NCBI GenBank assembly: GCA_002803225.1
Contig: NXFV01000403.1
Span: 1-64,000 of the forward strand
DNA: 64,000 nucleotides
Direction: 5' to 3'
From: Gamarada debralockiae
Taxonomy: Eukaryota > Ascomycota > Leotiomycetes > Helotiales > Hyphodiscaceae
The notes below the pieces were generated by a model. It saw only the letters and a program-made list of their open reading frames with translations. It was not told the origin of the DNA and searched no databases. Of this stretch, positions 32,592-45,374 are shown piece after piece (the stretch's first letter is position 1; every line of letters starts with the position of its first letter). A program made the translations under genes and the position numbers.

Positions 32592-34948
32592 AGAAACGGC
32601 TGAAGAACAACGGCACACTGACCATAATTTTATATACTCGCGTGGGAGAGACTTAAGACCCCTAAACGATGAAGTCGTCTCGGCACTGTGGGTTTCTCGC
32701 CACCTAGGGAAGGACGTTACAACTTGAAGGCAGACCTTCTATGGGGCTACTCCCAGCACCGCTGTTGTAGTTTACCACCAACATGATCGAGGTGGCCTTT
32801 GGGATCTGACAACCTAACAACGTTCCTGTAGCAATTGAAATTCCTTACGTTCACGCATCAAATTTGTATTTCTCAGCTTTCTCTTATGACGCAAATGCTT
32901 GGAAACAGCGTAGAGTTGCTTGCAGACAGGACCGCGAGTACATTAAGTATCCCTGGAATCCACTCAGACAGAAGCATGACATGGAACTCTCTGCCAACAA
33001 AGATACAAGTGATTGTGAACAACGAACATGAAATTCGACCTCTCTTCACGGATCCAGCTTTCGCTCGTGGGGTGATAACTCATCGTAAATCTCCGTCCCA
33101 TCTCATCTCATGATTCTCATCCGATTTTCGCACATCAATACCCATCTCCGTATCAGATCATCTTCGCACCGAAAAAAAAAATTTAAATAATCGCATGAAA
33201 CTTCCAAGCGTTAACCTTAAATTTTTAACTCAAAGAAAATTGCTCAAATGAAAATTTTGAAAGGGGTTTTGATTTGATGACCTCATGAAATAAAAAGGGA
33301 TGTTTAGATGAAACTTGGAGGCGAGGGAGGTCCTGGAAGAAATCATTTCGTTTCACGTGCATTGGCACGCGGGATCGAGGAATGTGATATTTAGAGCACA
33401 CCTGCGCGGGAAGTGGGAGAGAAAGGCTGTTGGGACAAGAAAATTTAATATGGAAGAAATGAAGGGGGAGATCTGGAATCGAGGGTGTTGTCGGTGGCGT
33501 TTGTGCATCAAAACGGTCCACCTGTTGGTTTCTCGAGACTTCTCGGAATTCGGATCCAACACTCGTTGTCGTGTGCCGACGATGATGTGGCCATACTACT
33601 CTGACCGAATACTAGCTGAAGTGACATATGCGCAGAGCCGTGAGCTGAATGGCGAAGGAGGAGTTGCAATTGCTGGATAAGGCTTTTTCAAGGGCTTGCG
33701 ATGCTTGGCAGCGTGGCGCCTTATTCATCCAATGAGAAGGGTTATCCCCATGCAGAACGGCTACGTTTCAAGATGCGGTACAATGTCCCTGCTCAGATCC
33801 CGTATTGATCGGATGGATCAGCCAGTGCTTGAGGAGATCGTGGAAAGCGTCAAGAGGGGTCAGTTCTGGAGTTGCGAAAGCGATCAAGAAGAGTCGATGA
33901 GATGTGAAGCTGTTCTTTGGTATTGGAGATCTTTAACTCCCGGATCAGGGATAGATATTCAGGGGAAAGAGCTTTTGTAGCGGGGCTTCCTCAGTGGGTA
34001 TCGGACGGGTGAGGCGCACACCGAATTTGTGCTCAAACAATTTCCGGGTTATCATCACTAAGTATCAAAGCGGAGTCAATGATCTTAATAAGATTGAGTC
34101 TTACGAAGAGGTGACTTGGCCTCGAAATTTGCTCCTTTTGACAGTTTTCATTCTCATTATTCATCGCGGATCCAGTGGCTCTTGTACACAACTTCATTCA
34201 TGCTCCCCCTTTGAAGGTGTCCTCTAAGAAAGGTTCTTTTTCGCCTGGATGCCGAAAATTTCTGTGCTGTTTCACCAAATAACAGCCAACCAATGTGGAC
34301 GAAACACGCTGTGCCTGTCGATCCACAACAGCCCACAGCCGTCGTTGGACGAGCTGCGGGAAAACGCCAATCAGCAACCCCAGATAGCCACCACCCGTCT
34401 GATCCCCCTTTTAGCGAGCCCCCTAATTAATTTAGATTGGAGAGGGACCCACTCTTCTTTTGCCCACAGCCTCTCCCAACAAGCCAAGTGCTGCCATAGC
34501 CAAATTCTTATTCGTACCTGCAGCGATGTTAACCCTAGCGCCTGTACAAACCCTGATTTAGTCCCTTAATCCATGTCCATCGTAATTCCCCGTTCCCTTT
34601 TGTCTTCCACTGCCGTCCTCCAATTCTGCTTCTCTCTCTTCTCTCCTCACCAAGATTTCTCTTGACCATCACAGTCCTTACAGTCGTTCTTTGCAATAGA
34701 CCTTTCTCATTTCCAAACTTCAGTCATTCATTACAGAGAGATACCTTTTGCGGAATCGACTTTCGCTCATTTTTCAACTGTCAATATCGAATTTTCACGA
34801 CCGGCCTACAAACGAACTCATCCACAAAGGAGACCACACTTGCATATCATTGGAAGGATTGGAAGAAGCATTGATTGCTTAGGAACTTAGAGAAAGCATC
34901 TGCAGCTTACAGGACCTTCGAATCAATCTTCAGAACATCTATCTCACG
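32592..34948. other. Long spacer; no gene supported
   Basis: 2.4 kb without a recognisable gene. 33160-33240 is A/T-rich. 33690-33980 has a plus-strand open frame of 94 codons with no domain that I recognise. 34560-34948 is CT/TC-rich and looks like the promoter and leader of the secreted protein at 34949. Confidence 0.4.
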
Positions 34949-36108
34949 ATGCAATTCACCACACTTTCAGTGGCCTTCTTCGCGGCCTTGGCCTCCGCAC
35001 ATAACCTCAACCATGCGGCTCAGCACTTCCACCATCGCCGTGGAATGAACGCTACATCGTCCTACTCTGGTGCATCAACTACTCTTGTTGTCTACGACAC
35101 TATCACCAGGACGATCACCTCCTGCGCAGCGACCATCACAAACTGCCCAGCTCGTCACTCGGAGTCCACCAGTGAGATGGTTATTACTGATACTGTTGCT
35201 GTCACCACCGTAAGCTTTCACTGGCTTAGAATCTTGTGGGGCTGATATTAATATACTTCCAGACCGTTTGCCCAGTCGAAGAAGCCGAATCCGCCAGCTC
35301 AGCAGCCATGGCCTCATACTCCGCAACTGCTACAGCAGGAGGAGCTGTTTCCAAACCAGCATCGGCCACCGTTCCTCTTAGCACTGGCGTGACCGCCGCC
35401 CCAACAGCAGGTGCCAGTGGGTCATCAGGAGCAGAGCAAACTGGATCTGAGTCCGTCGTCCTCACGTACACTCTCGGCTCAGGATCATCCACCACAGTCG
35501 TTACGACTACTATCAAGCACACCTCGACTAACACCGTGTATGCTACTTTGCCAGGCGAGTCTGGAGCTGCTGGTGTTACTGGCAAGAAGGGAGAAGTTTC
35601 TGCTACTGAGTCTGGACTTACTACGACCATCAGTGGAACGAGCACTTCTACTCGCTACATCACTGTCTTGCCAGCTTCATCTGGCGCTGCTGGGTCTGCG
35701 GGTGCAAGCGGTGCAGCTGGTGCGTCGGGCGCTGCCGGATCTGGAAGCTGTGTGCCCGTGACTGTTACTGTCACCACTGCTTTGTCTACTGTCACTGTGG
35801 TATGTCTTCCCTCCCTTCCCCCAAATAAGCCTATCACTAATTTAATGTAGACTGAGACCGCAGCACCAACCTCAGCAGGTTCCGGATCCTCAGGATCTGT
35901 CTCTTCCATTGGAGGCGTCCAGGGTGCCGTCTCATCCAGCGCCCCAGTTGTCATCATGAGCACTGCAACCGTCGTCCCTGTTCCAGTATCCACTGGAGCA
36001 CCATATGGAAACGGAACCGAGTCCACATCCACCAAGAAGAAGTGCAGCAGCGTTTTCCCCAGCGGATTCATCAGCAAGACGAAGGGTCCCATGCCCACCG
36101 GCTACTAA
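34949..36108 (+). CDS. Secreted Ser/Thr/Ala-rich protein
   Basis: Three exons (34949-35209, 35263-35799, 35851-36108) encode 351 residues. Residues 1-17 form a signal peptide (MQFTTLSVAFFAALASA). A short histidine-rich stretch ending in a basic pair (HHRRG) follows, then a long, low-complexity region rich in Thr, Ser, Val, Ala and Gly with runs such as TTVVTTTIKHTSTNT and repeated GAAGAS-type motifs. A cluster near the C-terminus (KKKCSSVFPSGF) carries a conserved-looking Cys. There is no obvious GPI-anchor signal at the end (MPTGY), so it is probably released or wall-bound by glycans. I do not recognise a family. The composition suits a heavily O-glycosylated cell-wall protein. Confidence 0.75.
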
Positions 36109-37496
36109 GCGTCGTTCCTTCCATGACCGGCGTTTGACGGTTCTGTGAACTGGATTTGCGACGGAAAGGAGGAATAGGAGTAAGGAGAGAGGGAAAGGGA
36201 GGAGAGAGGAAACAAACGTTCAATTCTTGTTCTATACTTAGATTTTTTGGATTTACATTTTTGGGCGATGGAGAGGCTGCATAACGTGATTGTATGTACG
36301 CCTTTATCTATCCACCCACCTTTCACCATTAGCAAAATAGCGATGCATCACCAGCTGGATTGGATGGAGTTCAGATGAAAAATAAGAGGGCAAACCCCTA
36401 CTTGGTTGATTGTATGGAGCGATACATCAAGACAAGAATATGAGATATCTATGAACTACTTTTGGTGCATCCATCTACTTCTTTCATGTACATATGATTT
36501 ATGCTTAATTGAAATGACGTCGCGTCAGCTGGCCTATGATAGTATGACACCACTCGCTGATGCCTCCATTGAACTGGTGAAGATGATCAGCGGGAGACGA
36601 TGCTGAGAGTAGGAAAGTCGACTGGTGATGGAGAGCGTTGGAAAGTTGGATCGATAGATCGTGGCGGTGCGTCATTCTCTGAAACTCGATTCCTTCACGA
36701 AGTTGGGCTCGATGACATGAAAGAATCACATGCTGGCCCTCAGTTCGTGGTTCTGATGACTCCTCCCAGTGACTACCATCACAAACTCACTAAAGCAAAG
36801 TGGACTTTCTACCGTGATATGTCCCCGGATCTCCTCTGCAGAGTGCTCACATCCATTTTTAGTTTCAAAAATAGCAGCCGTTTCCAGGGGCGGGAGATTC
36901 AAGATCCCGTCACCCGCAAACGGAAGGCGGTCTCGAAGGATACAGTAAACAAGACGTCCAAGGTCGCATCTGATCGTTTCACCTTGAAGACGGACTTGAA
37001 TATGATCGAAGCATCCTCCTGGCTTCATGTGATATTTGGGAGCAAAAGTAATAAACAGTTGAAAAGGAAGCACATAGTTTCAAGAATTGTTCTGGTTACT
37101 TCTTTTTCCATCAATAAGCGGCCTATTTCCCATCCAGTTAGCGCATAACATCCCGCCTTCAGTCCAAGTCTCGAAGTCGTCTTACGACATCTCTGCCTCC
37201 AAACTCTGACGCACGCGACGATTCACCAACCTCCTCTATTTCGAGGTCCTTCTACCTTCCATTCTCTGTACACTGTTTGGGCGGACCTCTTCAGCGTCTT
37301 ATCCTTTCGCATTGCATTCTCTGCAAGTCTGCTTTCCTTCACCATAGACCGCGCTTCGCCATCCACTTCGAATCTTCAATTCGTCACAGTAGCAACCTCC
37401 CATTTTCCGCACATAGATCCGTAGACACATACCTACCCCCACATTTCATCACCGCAACTTCCAGCCTCCCCTCGTCCGCATTTAGGGAATACATAC
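36109..37496. other. Spacer; promoter of the TCP11-like gene
   Basis: No supported gene. A plus-strand open frame at 36600-37148 lacks any recognisable motif and overlaps frames on the other strand. 37150-37496 is rich in C and T, as fungal promoters and leaders often are. Confidence 0.4.
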
Positions 37497-40478
37497 ATGA
37501 TGCATCGCGCCTCAGACGACCTCAGCGATCCTGATCGCAACCTCGCCGAGTCAACAGGCCAGGCCGATATCCCCGAAGACAGCATGGACCTCATCACCGA
37601 AGAGGCGAACGAGACACGAATCCACACCCCTCCTCCCAGAATCGCAGCGCGTTTCTACCGCCCCACTAACAATCGTCGAAAATCCTCTGCTGCTTCCTCG
37701 AGACGCAACTCCATCTCCTCTGCCCATTCTCATCAATCACATGCTTCGAGTCGCCATGGCGGATCCCAGAGTAATTACATCGCGCAACACTTACGTCGGG
37801 CGTCGATTATTGAGGATCGGAAAGCGAGGTTGGCGGACAGAGCTGCGCACGCAGAGAAAGTACGCTTGAGAGCTGCCTTGGCGAAGGCGGCGCCTAGAAG
37901 TACGACGAATAGTGAGGAGAGGGCTTTGGCTGCGCAGCATGCGAGGGAGAAGAATTTGGCGGAGATAGTGGCGAGCTGTGCGGAGGAGGTGAAGAGGGCG
38001 AAAGGGATTGCGGAGAGTATGAAAGAGAAGAGGGAGGCTGAAGGGAAGAAGCTGAGGAGGGAGATGGAGGAACGTCTTGCTGAGGCGGAGAGAAGAAGGG
38101 AGGAACTTCTTAACAAGGGAAATACGAGACGGGGGAGGAGCTTGAGTCAGATGCGGAAGAGCTCGAGTCCTATGCCCGAGATTAAGGAGACGATTAGTGA
38201 GACGACTGCTGCAGGACGGATACAACAGAGATGGAGGATCCATCGCCGATGGAAGGCCTTGAAGGAGTTTGCCGACTTGGGTCTTACAATTGATGGTGTG
38301 CGAGAGACATCATTCGAGAATGTGGTTGAACTGCTAGCACAAGAGAAGGTGCTAGTTGGTACTGCAAACATTTTGAGGATCTGCGGACTGAAGGAAGGCG
38401 AGAGCGGTTCCGTCAATGAAATGACAGCCGTACGAACCTTCCTCAGCGCATTCCTCATCCTCGGACACCCGACCCAAGTCTTGAGCAGCAAAGGCGACTC
38501 AGGGGAGCAGGAGCAGGTGGGAGCGTTGCCAATGAAGAGAGATGATCTGGCTAATCCACAGTTGCAGGACCTTGTAGCCAAGGCCCGAGATCTACTAATC
38601 TCTTTTGAGAATGTCTTGTCACGATTGAACGCAGCGAACAATTACACACCTCCCCCAGCACAGCTCTCGTCGTTGTCGGAGGTCTATGCCACTTTCTACA
38701 ATGCTTTCATTGCTTGGAAAGCGAGAGACTCGACCACGCTTATCGATATGATGGTTCTACAGTTTGTGGAACTGGATTCGATATGGCAGACCGTCAAGGA
38801 TAGTACCGAGGCTGCCGTAACGGAGTCATACAAAGAAGGCATCCGGGAGAACCAGATCAAGCTTATGGTTAGGATTAAGAAGCTTGCTGGTCCTGCCCAA
38901 GGAAAACGCCTGATCGCAAATGCCATGCGAGAAGCTCGAAAGGCGAGAGCAGCAAAGAAGCCAGCTGGCGATTCAAGACCCAGAGCGGCAGAGTCAGATA
39001 CATCCACGATACCAGACCTTACAGCATCCGAGAGGTCTGTTACATCGCACCTCCAAACCCTCACACCGCCATCCACGCCTCCTAGACGCTTGGGTACTCG
39101 TGCCGACGAGTTGCGGACCATAGGATCTATCCTCCCAGAGAATCGAATCGTCGTCCACGAGCTTGCAATAAACCGCGAGTTCCGTATCGAGATCGAAGAC
39201 TCTCCGGAGCAGCAGAAGCGGGATGAAATGAATCAAATGATATTCGCCGCTATGCGTCGGGCCGTCGCGTCTGGACACAGTGACAATTGGGTCCTGAACA
39301 TGGCCACAAATGTCAGAGAAAAGCTGCAGCACCTTCTTAAAGAAGGAAACTCAATGCACACCCTTATCGGCGAAGCACTCGACGAGGAAGTGGTTTCCCG
39401 TGAACTCCAATCCGGGCACTTCTCATATGAGAAGTTCTTCTCATTCATGGGTTCCATTCTTCCTCGACTTTGCGCACCTTTCAGAGATGACGAAGTCAAG
39501 ATCCTCGTGGAGAACACCCTGCAATCAGGAGACGTTGTTGATCGTTTGCAAGCCTTGATGCACTTCATCGATTTGATGCAACTGGACTACGCGAACTTCA
39601 TCTTACAGCAAGGCGCTCCTGATCTTCTCAAGCACGGATTGGCATGGGAAACGAAACGCTTCTCCGAGATAATGGATGAGACGTCTAACGACTTGACAAA
39701 GACTGAAGCCGCATGGAGGGAATCGAGGACAAAGGTCATGACTGAAGCAGCACGCCGGGATCCAGAAAGTGTAGGGTTAGCTCGAGCTCGTCCCACGCCT
39801 GAGAAGATCTATGCACAGATGCTAGTTGACGTCTTCACTTCCCTCTCATCATCGTCCTCCAACATACCTGAGACTCTTGACCTCGACAAGAAGCGCATTA
39901 TGAGAATCAGAGCAGATGTTCTACGCGTTGTGACTACAGGAGCCATATTGTTGCAAAGCAAGAACTTACTGAAAAGAGATGTGCGGAGTCAATGGAAGGT
40001 AGAGGCGACACGCGTCTACTCCGTCCTCGAGAACGCCAAGAGCGCCGACCAAGCCGCGCAAGGAATTCAAGCTGCTCTCGAATCCTCGCGCAGTATGCCT
40101 GTGGCTACAAAGAACCACATCAAAGACCTCGTCTCACGAATCGTCGCAGCCTCAACCTCCGTCTCTACCTCTGAAGAAACCGAACTCAGAGACCCGGTTA
40201 TGAGGCTCCTGCTCACCCGTCTACGAGGCCATCTTCTAGGACGTCTTGCAGCAAATTCGGAGAAGGAGAAAGTCAAGAGTGCTTCTACTGCGTCTGAGAG
40301 TCTGGCGACGTTAGGCCTGCCGGAGTTCGTGCAGAAGGTTGGGAGTATTGTTGAGGAGGTTGGGAAAGTCGGGAGTTTGGATAGAGATGCGCATGGGCTT
40401 TGGTATGAGGCTGTTGCTGGGAAGGTGGAGGAAGAGGTTATGGCGAATGCGGGGCCGGAGAATATTTATGGTGTCTGA
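37497..40478 (+). CDS. TCP11/SOK1-family protein
   Basis: A single 2982-bp open frame encodes 993 residues. The N-terminal third is disordered and basic, with a long charged coiled coil (about 120-210: KRAKGIAESMKEKREAEGKK and similar) and an IQ-like basic helix (AAGRIQQRWRIHRRWKALK). The middle and C-terminal parts match the TCP11 domain (Pfam PF05794). Diagnostic stretches are FYNAFIAWKARDSTTLIDMM, VKDSTEAAVTESYKEGIREN, NRIVVHELAINREFRIE and LMHFIDLMQLDYANF. Yeast Sok1 suppresses loss of protein kinase A, and mammalian TCP11 is linked to cAMP signalling, so a role in growth control is plausible. Length fits the fungal family and the frame is intact with no intron needed. The tandem ATG at 37497/37500 makes the exact start a matter of one residue. 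Confidence 0.85.
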   Translation: MMHRASDDLSDPDRNLAESTGQADIPEDSMDLITEEANETRIHTPPPRIAARFYRPTNNRRKSSAASSRRNSISSAHSHQSHASSRHGGSQSNYIAQHLRRASIIEDRKARLADRAAHAEKVRLRAALAKAAPRSTTNSEERALAAQHAREKNLAEIVASCAEEVKRAKGIAESMKEKREAEGKKLRREMEERLAEAERRREELLNKGNTRRGRSLSQMRKSSSPMPEIKETISETTAAGRIQQRWRIHRRWKALKEFADLGLTIDGVRETSFENVVELLAQEKVLVGTANILRICGLKEGESGSVNEMTAVRTFLSAFLILGHPTQVLSSKGDSGEQEQVGALPMKRDDLANPQLQDLVAKARDLLISFENVLSRLNAANNYTPPPAQLSSLSEVYATFYNAFIAWKARDSTTLIDMMVLQFVELDSIWQTVKDSTEAAVTESYKEGIRENQIKLMVRIKKLAGPAQGKRLIANAMREARKARAAKKPAGDSRPRAAESDTSTIPDLTASERSVTSHLQTLTPPSTPPRRLGTRADELRTIGSILPENRIVVHELAINREFRIEIEDSPEQQKRDEMNQMIFAAMRRAVASGHSDNWVLNMATNVREKLQHLLKEGNSMHTLIGEALDEEVVSRELQSGHFSYEKFFSFMGSILPRLCAPFRDDEVKILVENTLQSGDVVDRLQALMHFIDLMQLDYANFILQQGAPDLLKHGLAWETKRFSEIMDETSNDLTKTEAAWRESRTKVMTEAARRDPESVGLARARPTPEKIYAQMLVDVFTSLSSSSSNIPETLDLDKKRIMRIRADVLRVVTTGAILLQSKNLLKRDVRSQWKVEATRVYSVLENAKSADQAAQGIQAALESSRSMPVATKNHIKDLVSRIVAASTSVSTSEETELRDPVMRLLLTRLRGHLLGRLAANSEKEKVKSASTASESLATLGLPEFVQKVGSIVEEVGKVGSLDRDAHGLWYEAVAGKVEEEVMANAGPENIYGV

Positions 40479-41280
40479 AATGTACCCCTGGGCTAGTTGG
40501 AATGATATGATGGTGTTTATGGCGTTTTAGGTTTGGTCATTGGAACATTCAATGGTTGTACAGAGGAAAGGCGTTTGGGCTTGGGTGGGATGGTAACGAC
40601 TTATGACTCCCCTGTTCATCAGATGCGCATTCTGGGATTTTGGTATGGGTTCGAGATGGGCATTATTGGGTTGCATGGATTTGCATCTGTATTTCCGCAT
40701 ATAGAGATCTCGTTTTGGGATTGAATGAGAGAATTCAACCGCAGCATTACATTTCATCCGGACGTCTTTAAAGCGACCTTCCTACGGCAATTCCCAGAAG
40801 TGACCATCACTTGATGGCACCAAACTTTGAAAACTCGTTGCTGTCGACATTTGTTTCCCTTCACCTAGAACAGCACGATCAAATTCTGCCATCGGCATTC
40901 TTGAATCCTATGTCATTCGGTCAATGAAAGACCGTCCGATGCCCTGAGAAGGCTTAGTTTTAGATCTGCAGCTTCGCTGCAACATGGGTGTTGTGCAGCA
41001 ACTTTTCATCCTCTTGTAACGCTTGGAGATGCAGTGGCTTCATTTATGGAACGACCTGATCTGACAACCAAGAATTGTGGCCCCTGAGTCTGGCGACGGT
41101 GGTGAAGATCTTTTCGAAGAAGGACGAGCCGTATAGAGAGGAGATCAAGAATTAGAAAGGGGCTTATGTCTGGAGGAGGGAGAGAAGGATGTGGTCGCAT
41201 GCTATCAGCTCTGGGTTTGTGTCTCTGTCGTCAGCCTGTAAGCTATTCCCCTCCCTCGTCACTCATGAGCCCTGCTAACA
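40479..41280. other. No gene seen
   Basis: Spacer of 0.8 kb after the TCP11-like gene. Short open frames on both strands have no recognisable content. Confidence 0.4.
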
Positions 41281-42125
41281 ATGATTCCGAATGCTATTCG
41301 TGGCTGGGTTGCAACAATGGTAGTTCTCTCCCTCGGCTGGACTAGCACTATCGTCTCCTCGTGGTCCCACGATGGTTCGTAACCCGTCTCATCATCTCTA
41401 CTGCAAGAGACAATCTAACTAGAGATCCTGAACAGTCACCGCCTCCACATGCTCAAACATTCTCCTCAGCGATGACCAAGACACGACCCCCGGGCTCAAT
41501 CCCAATTCCCTAGCCGGCAATGTGCTGCTGGTAAACACGCCCCAGCTAGCTGTATCACTCGCCTACCTGTTATATAACTCAATGTTTACACGCATGCTCG
41601 TCGCCTACGAATTCTCCCAATTCGGTCGCCAGCCAAAAAGTCTGCGAGTCTCTCGCCCAACTGGCGCCCAACGCTCCACCTACTGGCATACCGCTATATC
41701 CTGCCTCTCATGTCCTGCATGGCGCTTATCCACTTCTTCATCTCTCGAGGCATTTACCTCGTGAATATCAAAGTCTACAATATCTCAGGCCAAGTAGTTC
41801 CATACCGAGACTACTTTGCGCACGCGACGTCCGGACTTGCGCTTTTCTTGGTGTTTTGGCAGGGACGGGAATGCTGTTTGCGCTTCTAGCATGTATGTTT
41901 AGGAGGTTAGGGGAGGGGATCCCGATTTTGGGGACGAATAGCGTCGCGATAAGTGCGGCTTGTCATCCGGTTGTTGGGGATGAGGATGCGGCGACGAAGA
42001 GGTTGCTGTATGGTGTTGTTGATGGGCCGCCGGGTGATCAAGGTGATAATCAAGGAGAAAGGAAACATGTTTGTTTCAGTAGCTACGAAGTGGAGCCTTT
42101 GGATGATGCGAAAATGTACTATTGA
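41281..42125 (+). pseudogene. Broken fungal multi-pass membrane protein (DUF6536-like C-terminus)
   Basis: Plus-strand pieces read VLLVNTPQLAVSLAYLLYNS, then GAQRSTYW. After a frame change they read YRYILPLMSCMALIHFF, and after another LAGTGMLFALLACMFRRLG, ending NSVAISAACHP and CFSSYEVEPL. This is the order of the C-terminal half of a large fungal membrane protein family (DUF6536 as I recall). At least two frame changes, near 41690 and 41860, break it, and the N-terminal half was not found. It is most likely a decayed gene fragment. Confidence 0.5.
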
Positions 42126-42911
42126 TGGACGGAGTCCGGCCCAACAATTGACCCCTCTACATTCTACGGTAATGAGTCTTGAAGGAGAAATGGATTGCGT
42201 ATCACAGTTAGCTGTTGTTGATAAGAGCCTTGAACAAGTAACCTTTGATGAACCTCACAGTCTTCAAACAGCCTCACAGAAGAAGAAAGGTGGCGTTAGG
42301 ACACGCAGAATAACGAGTCCTCAGTGGAGTACGTCTTATCTGCTCACACCAGGAAAGAAACTGGGTGGCCTCATTATCCCTGTCTCATCTTTAGTCTACT
42401 CCACAGTTGACTGAAGATGACGAAAACGAACTTAACAGCGAGATTTCAGACGACAATGACGTGTTGAGTTTTCCGAATGGAGACCGAAGGCAGTGGGCCC
42501 GCTAGGCTCTTCTATGTTCTACCTGTGCAAACTGCCCCATGTTGCACCTCATTTCATTGAATCGGGAAGTGAGCGGCGTCTCGATCCATCGTGACTTGTA
42601 GATTTGATGTCTTGCAATCTCTTCGGTCTGTGTATGTTCCAAGTTATCAAGTGGAAAGTTACCGCTTTTTTCCATATCTCCAGGAACTCAAGGCATGAAC
42701 CACTGAACCACTGAAACTCTGTTATTTCTCTAGGGCTATTGTCCGACAGGATGCCACACAGCTTAAAAGAATGATCTGAACTCTCGATGTTCGAGTTGCT
42801 CTATGCAGTCGATATTACATTATCATACATTTCCAATCCCCTCATCCCATTATCAAATTACTCGACGGCGCCCCATCCCTCTCACCTCCACACCATTCAC
42901 CCTCTAATCCC
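42126..42911. other. No gene seen
   Basis: Spacer of about 0.8 kb between the broken membrane-protein gene and the 3' end of the cerato-platanin gene. The open frame running on from 41953 has no recognisable domain here. Confidence 0.4.
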
Positions 42912-43322
42912 TCACAAACCACATGCGCTAACATCAACCTGTTGATAATCCGCATCAATCCGTCCTAACTGGACCGCCTGACCCCCAGTCAACGTATTCA
43001 TCGCCTCTGTCGCAATGTTGAAGCCCGCCCCCGCATGATCAATCGCCAGAATATTAACAGTCACTCCATTATAAGTGAGGGCGTAGCAAGTACCACAGTT
43101 GGCATCGTTGTAGCCAGCAATTACTGAGGCACCTCCAATGTTTGGAAAAGATGGCAAGGAACCTTGGGTGCTGTAGCCTTTGGTAAGGAGACCGTTGGAA
43201 CCGTCTGAACAGGCGACTGCGGCGAGACTGCGAGAGGCGTCGGAGTAGCCGGCGTCGTAGGAGACTGTGATGGCGGATGCAACTGAGAGGAGAGAGAGGA
43301 TAGTTGGGAGTTGGAATTGCAT
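42912..43322 (-). CDS. Cerato-platanin family secreted protein
   Basis: A single exon encodes 136 residues. Residues 1-18 are a signal peptide ending in SVASA. The mature part has the family opening VSYDAGYSD and the motif [12 protein letters not shown]. Four cysteines, at 38, 76, 79 and 134, are enough for the two conserved disulfides of the double-psi-beta-barrel fold (Pfam PF07249). [12 protein letters not shown] and [10 protein letters not shown] are also typical. Members are small secreted proteins of filamentous fungi that bind chitin fragments, sit on hyphal surfaces and can be perceived by plants as elicitors. An upstream in-frame start would add seven residues; I chose the ATG directly before the signal peptide. 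The gene is intact, and its 5' spacer has CACGTG at about 43503. Confidence 0.92.
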   Translation of the reverse strand: MQFQLPTILSLLSVASAITVSYDAGYSDASRSLAAVACSDGSNGLLTKGYSTQGSLPSFPNIGGASVIAGYNDANCGTCYALTYNGVTVNILAIDHAGAGFNIATEAMNTLTGGQAVQLGRIDADYQQVDVSACGL

Positions 43323-45374
43323 TTTGACTGGCGGTTGAATCACTAAAGTTCTTGAGATAATAGTATGGTTGATCGATTTGTTCTTTTGGGCTTTGGAATG
43401 TGTGGATTTGGTGTGCTTGCTGATGATACTTCAAGCCAGCTCCTCTTCCTCTTATATACTCTCCATCTCCAATGATCTCACATTGTCTTGAATCATAACA
43501 CCCACGTGATATCTCACCGCACACTCGTGTTTGACTCCGGTGTTTCTATTTCTGCACCTCACAGGACTTACTCTTCGTATCTGCCGCCCAGCCACACGTT
43601 TACCCCGTATTTTATGTGTTGTGCTGGAGTACCCGAGGGCCGGATCCATGTTACGAGGTTTAGCTTCGGCAAGGTTGGAAGATCTTGCCCCTTCCGAGGA
43701 TGACGGGCCTTGGCTTTCATCACTGCTCGCGGAATGAAATGAAAAACAAAAAAAAAAGGATTGTGTCTTGGAAATGATACGTTGCATTTGAAGAGAAATA
43801 AAGCGGCTCGGAAAATATTTCTACGACCTTGGAAAGCTCAGTTCGCTGCAAATATTCGAAAGGGTGGGTGGAGAATCGGGAGACAAATCACGTGATGCCA
43901 TGACTCCCTTGATGAGGACAACCTGGAGTCTTGGAGAGAGGGACGATGCTGAAGCCAAATTCTTCTTCATGAGAACTTACCCCTTGCCTCTTGCCCTCGA
44001 GGCTTGTGGGTGGCATTTTTGCTTTCTTGGCTGCTTTTGCTTGAAGAGAAATACGAACACCATGAGAAGTGACGTCCGCCGATGACAGACAACACTTTCA
44101 CCAACTACGCGAAAGAACAGAATCAATTATCCTTCCTGCCTTTACCTTGAGATTTATATTTTTGCCAGCGGAAGGGAATTTTCCCCAAAGTCGGCGATGA
44201 AAACCTGACCATCTGCCTTCAGTCTCGACTTTGAGACTTTGAAAGTGATTCAGGAACCCGACAATTTTCAGCTTTGCTCCTAATATTTGAGTTTTATTGC
44301 ACTACCGGCACTTCCGCTCCTGGCCATGTTTGGTCTCTCCCTTTTGAAGTACATTCACGATCCATTCCCCTAAAATACTCCGCATTTCTCGCTTAAGCCG
44401 GCCTTCCCCCTTTGTAGAGAAAACAATAACTTGAACAATGTACATGCAGCTGGGAGGCTAAATTATTGATTCATTCCATAACTATCACGATTTACCTTTT
44501 CTTCACAAAAGTGCTGGAACAAAAGAATAGAGTTTATGCACCACTGCAAAATCCTCTGGGGTTTGCAGGTTATCTCTGATGTGGGATTTCCTTGGATCTG
44601 CGATACAACTTGGCAATGCAATGCTCGAGTTATTTAAACCTCATGTTGTTGCTATATACTGAACACTATCCCGAGAGGAGAAACATCAAGTAGTTTGATT
44701 GAAACCCCATCGAATTCTCGATCTTCATCGCACTCACAACTTCTCATAATCTGTCGCTTGCTCGCCACCCCCCAGTAATCAGGCCTCAATGTACCCCAAA
44801 TTCCGGTTTTCGCAATGGCTTCCCATCTCAACTGCTGCAAAACAGCTCTAGTATTCCTCCCCGCCTTCGAATCTCTCGATGTAAAGGAGAGTATATGACC
44901 ACTCTGAGTATTGATGAGGCTAGGAAGAAGATCGAAGCAGTGGTGGAGTTGCGGATAATAAGAGAGTGGAGAGGGCGGTAATAACTTGAAAAATGGACTC
45001 TAAAATGTCGAGATAGCAAAGATACCTTAAATACCCAAACCACAACCCAAGGAGAACTTCGTCATTGACCCTCTTGCAAATGACCCAAACCAATTTTAGC
45101 TACAGGACAATGGAAACCCTGTCCATGTCAGGGAGCGGCCCACTATCTTGCCCTTCACTCGACCAAAGACCGGCTCGTCGCACTTTCTTCTGCCTAACGT
45201 ACTCCTTGTACTCCTCGTCCGCCAAATCAAGCAATCTAGAAATAACACGTTATCATCGGCATCGGTTGCAACCAACAATTATAGACACGGCAGATGAGTT
45301 CTGGTAGTTTTCCAATCTGTAACTTTGATTCTGTCACGGAAAATGTCCCTGAGGGACTGTGTTGGCACTGTTGG
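43323..45374. other. Long spacer; no gene supported
   Basis: 2.05 kb. Contains the promoter of the cerato-platanin gene, including CACGTG near 43503 and another at about 43888. Two minus-strand frames at 44652-45043 overlap slightly but have no recognisable domain. Confidence 0.4.

Noticed and set aside
33696..33980. Plus-strand open frame of 94 codons
   Set aside because: No family resemblance, splice partner or signal peptide.
35226..36098. Minus-strand open frames over the secreted Ser/Thr-rich gene
   Set aside because: Shadows of the low-complexity coding strand; the plus strand has signal peptide and consistent introns.
36600..37148. Plus-strand open frame of 182 codons
   Set aside because: No recognisable motif, an overlapping long frame on the other strand, and composition unlike the neighbouring genes.
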